Below, piece after piece: positions 12,535 through 22,433 of a stretch of 64,000 nt of DNA. The translations under genes were made by a program, and so were the position numbers. The stretch comes from Choanephora cucurbitarum (Eukaryota > Mucoromycota > Mucoromycetes > Mucorales > Choanephoraceae): positions 186,001 to 250,000 of the forward strand of contig JAIWNI010000025.1 of NCBI GenBank assembly GCA_025331435.1, in the 5' to 3' direction. Numbering within the stretch: position 1 is the stretch's first letter; each line of letters starts with the position of its first letter. The notes beneath the pieces are model-generated. The model ran no database searches. It was given only the letters and a program-made list of their open reading frames with translations, and had not been told where the DNA came from.

Positions 12535-13782
12535 CTAGTAAAAGTTATTATGATTAGATGTATACTGTGCGTACGATGGACTGTTATAAGGGGGTAGGCT
12601 GGAAGGTTGGGGAGCATATTGATAATGATTAGCGTTTGGATGATGATGGGTAGGTAAGTGTAGATGTTGCTGTTTAGATGAGAATGGGATTTCGACGGAT
12701 TGATCATAAGAAAAATAGGCGTTAGACGTAGCTGGATTTGGGGCAGCGCTTGGTACTAGAAGGCGTTTATAAGTTTCGTCATGGTAAGGCTCTTCATTAG
12801 GAACATGACTGTATACTTTTGCACTACTGGTATCACTCTTTTTTCGATTGTGTACTTTGAGTGCATGGCCTTGTCTATGCAATAAGACAGCAATCCTTTT
12901 GTCTACCTTGTGACAACAGTACTCTTTCAGATTACCTCGGATATGACACAGCAAAGGAACATACAACACTGCAGCGATACAAACCAAAATGAAAGAGATG
13001 GCAAAGATCAAGACTGAAAATGCCATGGTAATGGTCAAGATCTGTTGGACAGTCGTCTTTCCCAAGGCAATATTGTTGAAGCTAATATTACCATTGCGAA
13101 TCTTGAGCCATTCGGGGGCTAAGGCCTGTAAGGTAACTACATTGATGACTTGACGAGGAGCTTCTGCAAGCAAGAGACGCTTCCATCCTTTCAATTGAAA
13201 AAATACAAAGAAGGCGTACTGCTCAATGCCCTTGTTGTTTGCTTTACTGATCGATCGAAAGAGGCAATAATAGTGATAGTTTTTCATTGATAGATATCTA
13301 TGGGTGATAACTGAAGCGAATGATAGGGAAATGTTATCTGTTTTGAGGATTTTCTGTGCCTTGTACATATCCCATATCAAGAGCAAGAATGAAATAATGA
13401 TACAAACAAAGAAAATCCACTTGGAAATCTCAGTGGGAATAGCTGGTGTCACGGTTGTTTGCCCAATGACCATCAATGATACTATGTGGTTACAATTAGC
13501 ACCTGCTAAAAATAGTAATTTCCCTGTATCTCATGTACCTGCAGTCCACAAATCTGCTACGTATACAGCAAACGACTTGAGAGAAGCCAAAAAGATAGAT
13601 AAGTAGCTGAATCTTGTATAGCAAGAAGGATCATAAAACGAGTTCAGATTGATATTTGCAAACTTGTGATCTCGAACAACCTCTCGCTTCCATTTAGGTT
13701 TATTGGTTCCCCAACCCTAATCATTTAAAGTTTAGTAACTTTTTTTTCTATGTTCTCGAAAAAAGAACACCTGCATTACCAT
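12535..13782 (-). CDS. KCH-type low-affinity potassium channel/transporter (Kch1/Prm6 family)
   Basis: This fungal membrane family includes yeast Kch1 and Kch2/Prm6, which mediate low-affinity potassium uptake and help activate calcium influx during pheromone or stress responses. Exons on the minus strand: 13782-13771 (four residues, least certain), 13716-13539, 13502-12535, giving 385 residues. Family hallmarks are WGTNKPKWKREVVRDHKF near the N-terminus, LKSFAVYVADLWTAG, the segment GWKRLLLAEAPRQVIN, and HIRGNLKEYCCHKVDKRI after the last membrane helix. I see about four hydrophobic segments. The tail from about residue 270 is polar and rich in His, Pro, Ser and Tyr. The gene converges on TOR, with stops 152 bases apart. 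Confidence 0.82.
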
Positions 13783-14114
13783 AATAAACAGTATTGTTTA
13801 ATCAAACAGTCTTTGTAAAACACAGAAAAGAAGGAAAAGAAAAGAAAACTTTTTTTTCTTGATAGAAGATCAATATGAATCTACAATGCGGAGTTGTTGT
13901 GACAACAAGGTATTCATTGTCAAATCAAACTAAAAATTATCTGGCATTGGTTCGGCTAAAAATATGCTATAGGTGCACAGTGATTCACAGGTCCCAACTT
14001 TTATAGAAAGTACAATCTGTAATTTTAAACAATTGGCTGACTTGAATCTACCGGACTATTAACTCTGCCGAAAATACAGGTATTAACTAAAAGGTATATC
14101 CAGCGGATCATAAA

Positions 14115-14317
14115 ATGCAAGAAGATCAACTGTCGATTATTACACTAGGATCTTTTGACCAAAAAGAAATGGAATATGTTGCAATTAATAGTAAGACGTG
14201 CTTTAATTGTATAATGTTTTTTTATCTTACCTGTCTATAGAAGGATATCAACGAAAATTGAATATCTGGAATCCAATTTACACCACAATGTCCTTTTTCG
14301 TTTGTAAAGAGAAATAA
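14115..14317 (+). pseudogene. two-exon mini-ORF resembling the N-terminus of an amino-acid/choline permease
   Basis: Exons 14115-14190 and 14241-14317 splice cleanly (GTAAGA...CTATAG) into 50 residues that end in a stop. The segment INKGYQRKLNIWNPIYTTMS resembles the cytosolic N-terminal lead-in of APC-family permeases just before their first helix; there the domain stops. No permease helices follow downstream. I read it as a truncated permease remnant; it could also be a small real gene or chance. The rest of the stretch 13783-14834 has only AT-rich and homopolymer DNA. Confidence 0.3.
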
Positions 14318-14834
14318 GCCAATCTTTGTTGAAAGTTTTTTTTTTGTGTTTTCATAATTTCAATTGAGATTATACTGAACTGATCTCAGGCCAGCACGCA
14401 TTGATCGTCGCATATCATTGTTATGGGGATGTTAGCGATCTCATGATAAGACCATGTACCTAAGATATGCTTGATTCTTGTGATTATCCATATAAACTAA
14501 AAACAAGATACGGCAGCAATAATGATACTTTTTTTTGGCTTTGTAATATGAATCAAACGAAATCCAACAAACTAAAATTATCGCAACATGACAATGCAAC
14601 TCTTTCATGTTAATTGTTCCGTATTACAAGCGGAGTATATCTGCACTGAACTTGAAACGGACACCTATCTCATATTCTACTTTCTCTTGACTCATTCGAT
14701 CCTCATCTTTTCCTTTTCATTTCTCTCTTTTCTTTTCTTTTTTATACACACGCATAGAGAAAGAGAGGGAGAGAGAAAGAGAAACAGTTGCGCGTACCAA
14801 AGCATTCCGCTTTTTTATTTATTTTTCTACAGTC

Positions 14835-16841
14835 ATGTCAACCACCACTGAATTTCAACATCAGCCAATAGACACGGGACTCATCCGATGTGTCTGTCCT
14901 TCCACAGAAGATGATGGGTTTACGATTCAATGCGAACACTGTCTTGTCTGGCAACATGCCTATTGTGTTCAAATCACACAAGCGACCATTCCCGACCACT
15001 ATCTCTGTGATCGTTGTATCAAGCGCAAGAGACCCAAGCTTTCAAAACGCATTCCCATACCGAAACGTACATTAAGCAAGCTGGATGCAGCCGATGATCA
15101 AGTAGGCAAAGGCAAGAGGAAGCGACCCAACAAATGCCGTGTGGTCTCGAGGTATGTGATGCCTATCTTTCGTGAAGCAAGAGAGCGATGGAGTCGTCGT
15201 TGGAAACAACATGAGGATATGCCTCCTATTAGACCATTGTTATATGACCATGGACCCTTTGTGGCCATGGATGCCACCACCCTGCTGTCCAAGGGTGTCC
15301 TGATGGACACGCCTGTCTCCAACCAAGGTCTTTTTGCTAACCGTTCCATTCCTTCCTTGAGGTATCTGATGGAAGTGACAGGCGATGTTTTATTAAAGTC
15401 GGAATTCAAGTTTGATCCCATCAACGATTTTGTCATTCTGGGCACACCCTTGAGCCATATCATGTTCTATCCGACGCTTGACCTGTGCATTGATACACGG
15501 CAATTTGGCAACAAAGCTAGGTACATTCGGCGTTCATGTCAACCCAACGCGGAACTACGCAATGTTGTCTTGCCTTATTCTCAGGAAGATAAAGCAATTC
15601 ACCTCGGATTGTTTGCTCGTTACTCGATCGAGAAGGGACAAGAGGTGACGATCAGTTGGAATTGGCAGCGTGGTCATATTGCCTGGAAAGAGAACATGAA
15701 TTGGCACCACCAGTATAACAAACACCATCGACATCCTGATGAACTGGAAGATGATCGACATCGAGTGATTGATGAAGAAGAAGAGAGACGTCGAAAAACA
15801 AATATCCAAACGATGCTGGATCGACTGGAAAAGGAATTTGGAAGCTGCGCCTGTGTGAATAAGAAAAAGTGTTTGATTGAATATCTCAAGAGACAGTGCT
15901 TACCGTACCCAAAAGAAACGTCAGCTGTTAGATCACCGAATATCCATCTCTCTCAACACAAGCGTGGTCGTCGAAAGTCATCCATCATCCTTCTAAAACC
16001 TAAACCGGTCATAGAGAGAATTCAGTCGATCAGGAAAGAGCAAAAAGGTATAGAGGTGGAGAGGATGAAATGCAATGGAGGATATCATATTAAAAGTGAA
16101 GTTTCTATAGACTTATCGAGAGAAACGTCAGATGAAGAATTGCTTGATGTAGAGGGAGACATTGATATTGGAGACGATTTGCCACCCCTACTTGATCATT
16201 CAGATAAGAAAGAATCTACTCTAGACAATGCTGATGCCTCCTCTTTATCTTCCTTATCCAGTCTATCTGTATATGAAGACTCAGACAAAGAAGACTCAGA
16301 GGACGCAAGTCGATCCAACAGGATACGCCGTAAGAAGAACGATCCCTCTCTTTCAGTCAAGAAACTAAAGACAGAAGCAGACATAAAGCAAGATCGACCC
16401 TCTGTCATCTTACCTCGCAAAAAGCTATGGGTGCGTGACTATTTGAAGAAACATGTTATGAATCAGACATCAAAAGAAGCGCCTCAGAGTATACTGAAAG
16501 ATCACATTGAAGCAGAAGACACTGTTCAACAGGAGATTAAGAGTGTGAGCACAGACGACGCACTGATAGAGAAAGTAGTCAAAGCGAATGTCACAGCAGA
16601 AGAAGAGGAGTCGCACATTGAAATATTGAAAGATGATACTGAGATACTTGATGTGGATTCAGGAGAATTGAGTGATGCCTCTACTATTCTGTTGGATGAA
16701 GACGAGTTACGAGAAGCCTATAGAAGCACGAATGTAAATACATCAATTGAAAAGGAAGATAAAGAAGAGAAACAGGCTGAGAAAATGATAGAATCAGAAG
16801 ACTGTTTATCTCATCATCCAAACGAAGAGCCTCCTACTTGA
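14835..16841 (+). CDS. SET3: PHD-finger and SET-domain protein, Set3/Set4/MLL5-like
   Basis: This is a chromatin regulator of the Set3 class, known in yeast as a scaffold of a histone deacetylase complex recruited to H3K4-methylated genes. It is a single exon of 668 residues. A complete C4HC3 PHD finger uses C19, C21, C33, C36, H41, C44, C58 and C61. A SET domain spans about residues 155-285 and includes CIDTRQFGNKARYIRRSCQP. As in the Set3/MLL5/SETD5 branch, the usual NHS is replaced by RRS. The C-terminal SET motif reads GQEVTISWNW, without the catalytic Tyr of active methyltransferases, so it is probably a reader or scaffold. The rest is basic then acidic and Ser-rich. A pyrimidine-rich tract and a short GA-rich tract (about 14690-14780) precede the start. 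It converges with GCDH, stops 109 bases apart. Confidence 0.86.
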   Translation: MSTTTEFQHQPIDTGLIRCVCPSTEDDGFTIQCEHCLVWQHAYCVQITQATIPDHYLCDRCIKRKRPKLSKRIPIPKRTLSKLDAADDQVGKGKRKRPNKCRVVSRYVMPIFREARERWSRRWKQHEDMPPIRPLLYDHGPFVAMDATTLLSKGVLMDTPVSNQGLFANRSIPSLRYLMEVTGDVLLKSEFKFDPINDFVILGTPLSHIMFYPTLDLCIDTRQFGNKARYIRRSCQPNAELRNVVLPYSQEDKAIHLGLFARYSIEKGQEVTISWNWQRGHIAWKENMNWHHQYNKHHRHPDELEDDRHRVIDEEEERRRKTNIQTMLDRLEKEFGSCACVNKKKCLIEYLKRQCLPYPKETSAVRSPNIHLSQHKRGRRKSSIILLKPKPVIERIQSIRKEQKGIEVERMKCNGGYHIKSEVSIDLSRETSDEELLDVEGDIDIGDDLPPLLDHSDKKESTLDNADASSLSSLSSLSVYEDSDKEDSEDASRSNRIRRKKNDPSLSVKKLKTEADIKQDRPSVILPRKKLWVRDYLKKHVMNQTSKEAPQSILKDHIEAEDTVQQEIKSVSTDDALIEKVVKANVTAEEEESHIEILKDDTEILDVDSGELSDASTILLDEDELREAYRSTNVNTSIEKEDKEEKQAEKMIESEDCLSHHPNEEPPT

Positions 16842-16950
16842 AAAAAACAAACAGACACAATACCCTCCTCTTAATGTATAAAAGAAAAAAATAACCCTCA
16901 TGTACAGACACACACTTATATTATAAAGTAATTTCTCAACCACACATTGT

Positions 16951-18419
16951 TTAATTAGCAAAAGCAGGAATGCCTGTAATAGCTTTACCAAGGATCAAAG
17001 CATGCACATCATGCGTTCCTTCATAGGTATTGACAGCCTCTAGATTGGCAGCATGTCGAATAATATGATATTCATCTGAAATACCATTGCCACCAAGCAT
17101 ATCACGACATTCACGAGCAATGGCCAAGGCTTTACCACATGAATTACGCTTGATCATCGAGATCATTTCAGGTGCTAGTTCACCTGCATCCTTGAGTCGG
17201 CCTACTTGCACACAGGCTTGCAAGCCAATGGCAATCTCGGCATTGGCATCAGCCAGTTTCTTCTGAATCAGTTGATTAGCAGCCAGAGGACGTCCAAATT
17301 GCTTGCGATCTAATGTGTAGGATCTTGCTTGTTCCAGACAGGCTTCGGCAGCACCAAGGGCACCCCAGGCGATACCGTAACGCGCATTGTTGAGACAACC
17401 GAAAGGACCACCCAGACCCTTTGCGTTAGGCAACATGTTGGCCTCGGGTACTTCCACGTTGTCCATCATGATCATGCCTGTTGTAGAGGCACGTAGAGAG
17501 AACTTGCCCTTGATGACAGGCGCCTCAAGGCCAGACATGCCCTTTTCGAGAATGAAGCCACGGATAGCTCCTCCTTCTTCCAGGTTCTTGGCCCATACCA
17601 CAAAGACATCGGCCAGAGGAGAGTTGGTGATCCAGGTCTTTGAGCCGTTCAGGACATAATGACCGTTTACCTTCTTGGCAGTTGTCTCCATACTGCTGGG
17701 ATCTGAACCATGATTGGGTTCAGTCAGACCAAAACAACCTATTTTCTCACCTTTGGCTATAATAACAATGAGTGTCTTGTCCATACACAGGATGTCGTAC
17801 TTTACCTAATGCAGGGAGGTACTTTTCCTTTTGAGCGTCTGTACCATAAGCATTGATAGGATGCATGACCAATGAAGACTGTACAGACATGGCAGATCGA
17901 TAACCTGAATCCACTCTATATAGTACAACCCATTAATCTACTATCTCCGTAATTTCTCACGCTCCTAAGCGTAACCTAGTTTCCCCCTTTGTTTTCTTTT
18001 TCCTTTATTTTTACCTCTCAACCTCACGCGCTGTCAAACCATAAGCAACTGAAGAAACACCAGCACATCCATAACCATCAATGGTAGAACCCAAGAAACC
18101 AAGTTCTCCCATTTCATACATAATGTCTCTATCAAATGCTACAGGAAATGACAATCAATAGGTGCCATAAAAAAAAAGGAAAATCAGTGAATAGTGCCTT
18201 ACTTTCATTACGGTAAGCTTGGATAACACGGGGCAAAAGGCGTTCCTGACAATAACTCTTGGCAGCGTCACGGACAGCGACTTCGTCTTCTGTCAAGAGC
18301 TTCTCGAGGTTGAGAGGATCTTCCCAGTTGTATTTGACAAAGGCTTTAGAGGCCATTGTTCTTGAAGTGAGACGAGGGGCAATAAGTGTACGTGTGCGTA
18401 GTAATTGACGAGAAAGCAT
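16951..18419 (-). CDS. GCDH: glutaryl-CoA dehydrogenase, mitochondrial
   Basis: This FAD-dependent acyl-CoA dehydrogenase oxidises and decarboxylates glutaryl-CoA to crotonyl-CoA in lysine and tryptophan breakdown, in the mitochondrial matrix. Exons on the minus strand are 18419-18203, 18138-18015, 17915-17806 and 17756-16951, giving 418 residues, normal for the family. The N-terminus is rich in Arg, Ser and Leu without acidic residues and looks like a mitochondrial presequence. FAD/acyl-CoA motifs include [18 protein letters not shown] and KTWITNSP. The signature [17 protein letters not shown] near the end carries the catalytic Glu (about residue 396) and is specific to glutaryl-CoA dehydrogenases among acyl-CoA dehydrogenases. 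All splice sites are GT-AG. Confidence 0.93.
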
Positions 18420-18852
18420 GGTTTAAAGAAAAAAGTAATAAGAGAGAAAAAGGTGATCGTATATGCGCTTTGACACTTTTTGGGTTATTAGCATTTCAGT
18501 TCCCACCATTAGAAATAAAAAAAAAAATACCGGCCTAGTCCGGAACAGTTGATGATCTTCAAAAGATTTCCCGTAGTATGTTCTATCGTCTTGTAAAATC
18601 GAATCTCTTTTCATGATCTAAACGACTCTTTTCTTTTGAGATAGAGCTCATTGTCTTGGAAAACAACTAAAGTGATTTGATTTAGTCTATAGAAGAAAGT
18701 GCTGATGTCCAAGCATTAACTTGTATTTGGTGCTAAATTCACTCTAAATAAACTATGATTGGTTATTGAATTCAGTTCTTTTTGTAAGATCATGTGATGG
18801 AATATAAAACTCAAGGTAGCTGAATATACAGTTGCTTGGGACTAGTTTTTTT

Positions 18853-20355
18853 TTATTTCTCCCATTGATAATTATGTATTGCATGACTATTCCAGCCATT
18901 GTGTTTTCGATAATTGCGGTTTTGAGAAGAAGAAGAAGGATGACGATGACGACGAGGTGAGGAAGAAGAATGATAGCTTTTGTGCGAGGGCAACTCTTTG
19001 ACAAGGTCATCCATCCTAAAGACGCTATCGTCTTCATTTGATTTAGGCCTATATCCACCGACCGAAGTCCTTCGTTTCATAAAGGACTCATTATGATTTT
19101 TCTTGGGAGGGGCTTGATAGTAACGAGGTGGCGATGGCATCAGTCTTGAATTAGCGTGAGACATGACGGGTTTAGAAAATGGTCCTGATTCAAGACACCC
19201 ACGCAACAGACGTCTCAGATGGTCATAATCTGGTCGGTCGTTATACCGAAGTCGCCTGGTATAGCCAATAAAGTCCATGATACCTCGTGGTAGACCGAGA
19301 CAGATATCTTCAAGCAACATCTCTTCCTTGATACTCTTTAGATGATCCCAGCCTTGTTTGCATGTCTTGGCAGTGATGCCCGACCAAGGTAGTTCGCCTG
19401 CCAGTAACAAATCCAGCAAGACATAGCCCAAGCTCTCTAGATCATCGCGTCTAGCATGAGTACGACCACGATGGACATTGAGAGAAGCATAACGAGCTGT
19501 GCCTGTTTTGTATTTGATGGGTTTTTTGCATTCAGGATAAGGCTTCTTGGTCTTTGGATTACGCCACCATGTGGCCAGTCCAAAATCAACTAAATAAACT
19601 GACATCTTTTTATCCCAACCACTAAGAATGGAGCGACAAGAAGGCGGAGAAGGGGGTGGGCTATGCATAGGAGGTTCAAAGTATGGTTTGTTTGGCATGG
19701 TACAGGAAGCTGAAAAAAGAATATTTTCTGGCTTTATATCTCGGTAGACAATGCCTTTGTCATGAATGTATTCCAAAGTAGATATCTGTATTAAAGGGGA
19801 ATAGATTCCATTATTATCAACACTCAATAAAGACACACACACACACACAATTAAAAAAAAAGAAATGAACAAAATGTTATGTACCATTTGACAGCCTAAA
19901 TCAATGACAACATCCAATGGTATAAATCGAACTGTTTCCTGAAGTTGTTTGATACTTGTACCAAGCAAGTCAATGACAATACAGTCAAAGCCTTCAAATT
20001 GACCATACCAATGACAAGTTGGTATACCCGCTAAGATAAATGTTTAGTTACTAAACTAAAGAAAAAAAAAGTGAAGACTGAAAGTGGTCTTACGTCCATT
20101 CTTAAGCACATCATATATTTTGTTTTCATGATGTAATTGTGGCTGCTCAAGATCAAGAGGCTCTCTTTTGATAGCAAAATGTTGCTTGGATACAATATCC
20201 TGGGCTGTATTTAAGGTATTAATAAATGTGGAGTTAGAAATTATTAAATTAATTTAATGCAAACCTTCGAACACTTCGCCAAAAGATCCCTGCCCAATCT
20301 TGGCCAAAACTAACCATTGTTCACCAACAATGACATCGTTAGGACTTGGGTTCAT
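18853..20355 (-). CDS. casein kinase 1-like protein kinase with Pro-rich insertion
   Basis: This is a Ser/Thr kinase of the CK1 superfamily. Exons on the minus strand are 20355-20265, 20204-20094, 20030-19885 and 19785-18853, giving 426 residues. Visible are the glycine loop IGQGSFGEVFE, the ATP-binding lysine K43 (FAIKRE), the catalytic loop YRDIKPENIL (D132) and DFG at 183-185. GTARYASLNVHRG and RRDDLESLGYVLL are CK1-group signatures. YRDIKPENIL differs from the usual HRDIKPDNFL. A Pro/Ser-rich insertion of about 30 residues (about 141-172) separates the catalytic loop from DFG, where CK1 enzymes normally have a short link. The C-terminal tail is basic with His/Ser runs. It has all catalytic residues, so it is probably active; the substrate is unknown. 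It does not match the yeast YCK, HRR25 or human VRK subgroups clearly. Confidence 0.84.
19832..19849. repeat. (CA)n microsatellite in intron 3 of the CK1-like gene
   Basis: Nine AC dinucleotides lie in a row inside the 100-base intron between exons 3 and 4 of the kinase gene. Length variation here would be spliced out. Confidence 0.85.
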
Positions 20356-20384
20356 TCAGGCTAATGAATTAAGCTTGTTAAGAG

Positions 20385-20640
20385 TAGAAAAGAGAAAAAA
20401 AGAAAAAAAAGAAAAGATCGGTATGATTCAAAAACAAAAAAAGGAGAAGATTTTTTTTTCTTTCTTTTTTCCTCTCGCTCTCAGCGAAAAAAAGAAGAGA
20501 TTTAATCGATCACAAAACGAGAAGTAAAGTAAGAATCTTTCTTTAAAGAAAAAAGAGAGATTTTGAAGAGAGGAAAAAAAAGAAGAAAAAAGAGGAAAAA
20601 AGAAAAAGAAACTGGTTAAAGAGCTAAATCTAAAACTAAA
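20385..20640. repeat. purine-rich A/G simple-sequence tract upstream of the CK1-like gene
   Basis: The plus strand is almost all A and G in runs such as GAAAAAAAG. On the minus strand this is a T/C-rich tract ending about 30 bases before the kinase ATG at 20355, as expected for the pyrimidine-rich leader of many fungal genes. Apparent ORFs here are Lys/Glu or Phe/Ser runs of simple sequence. Confidence 0.6.
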
Positions 20641-22433
20641 GAAAGGGAGTTTTGTAACCATGGGAAACACCTGTTTGTGTCGTCATCAATGCTAGTTTAA
20701 CAGTGCTTACGCATCGATAGAAAGAGTGTCATTGGATAGCCATAGTTCGTTTTAAATTCAACCAATCAGATGAGTAGTTTAAGCATGAAATAAACTTATT
20801 GTCCTATCTACCGGAAATGGTGGCTAACATTCATCTTGATCTTTGTGTAAGTTAAAATGTGCTACTCTTTAAGGCTTGTTGTTTCGATCTTGCTTTCTTC
20901 ATGTGTGTTTTATAGAGGATGGTTGAAGTTGAATTGTATCAGGAAAGATGAACCAATAAGAAAGAAAAAAGATAGAAACAGTATCCATTATATCCAAACA
21001 CCATTTTATTGGAAGGAATATACTTTTATGCAATTTGTGCCTCGCTTTTTTCATAAAACTGTATCTTTTTCTGTACCTTTGAGTCACCTGTCAGAGTTTC
21101 CTAATTCTAAAGTAGGTCATGTCAGGCCATTTTTTCTTTATGACTCTCTTTATACTGCAGGCACTTAAGAAAAAGATCTGGCCATCTTTTTCTATAAAAA
21201 GACAAAAAAAGAAGAGGTTAACAGTAAACTCATCCAATTACAAAAAGTACATACTGTAAATCAAAAGCAGTATTAGTTTATATGAAGTATGTCATTTAAA
21301 GTATAAGCAAACTATAAGTGCATATGAGTTAAATTATGGTCAATTATTTATAGCAGCATTTGTTGGCTAATAGATTCTTCATCTCTATAAATGGTAACAA
21401 GTGAATCATAAAAAAAAAGAAGATGCCTAGAAACTTTCGATATAACTGAAACCCTCCATGATGCTTGTATAAAATTCCATACAAGTGTTGACTTGGAATG
21501 TTATTACTCTAAATAAGAAAAGATTAACAAGACGAAAACTAGTTCTGTTTAGTCTATGAGATAGAGAGAAAATTCTATTATGCACAATAAAGAGATTCTA
21601 ATGAGACAGTTGAGCTTTTAAATTTAAATAGACTAGACTAAGCCCATCACTGCTGATTTCATTCAATTGAATAGAAACCTGGCCAATTCGATTGATTTAC
21701 AGTTTGTCATTTATACAACTACACGAAAGCATATTGACCATCAGCACTCTATTGTATTTCATTTTAGCAATTTGCATACAATTAAAGAAGAATTCAAAGG
21801 CATCTACAAACGTTAGAACTGTTAGTACGCACAGACAATACAGAGTAGTTTATTGTTGGTATTGTACACAAAATATGTACTATTTTAAAGTACAGCTTGT
21901 CACAAATGATGGCTCAATAGTATGTCGTTTGATTTCAAGGATAAACTACAGAAAGGATATTCTCTAGTTTAACGGGTTTAGACTATTTGGTTTCCCATCC
22001 TAAAGTATTCTTTATGAGTATAGAATGTTGAAAGAATGAGCAGAGAAGACGGGCAATGCTAAACACACTAAGATTTCTATTGTTTGTTAGTTTAACCACA
22101 GAGTATAATCACTTTGGTATCTACAGTGGTCTCAATCAAGGAACTGGTCTTGCTATTACAATATAGGATTATGTAGAAAGAAAAAGGAGGATTTATGCAT
22201 CTCTCTTCCTTTTTTTGGCTTGAGAGAATAGTCAACCTGAACCATACTGCTCAATTTCCTGGAGTGGCTATCTTCTTTAGGTATAGCAGTTTAGTTGCAT
22301 AATCATTAGCTGTATTGTCTTCTTTAAATGAAAGCGACTCTGCTTGAATGTATGTAAACTCCGGGAGTAATACACTTTTCATTCCCTTTTTCGTCTTTTT
22401 CTTTTTTTTTTTTATAAGCAATCTATCCTCAAC
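20641..22433. other. intergenic stretch, no gene recognised
   Basis: About 1.8 kb of AT-rich DNA separate the CK1-like kinase and NRDE2, which are divergent. Short ORFs (for example 20857-21168 and 21692-21967) have no recognisable domain, no partner exons and no codon bias. The last 60 bases hold a T-rich tract before the NRDE2 start. Confidence 0.5.
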
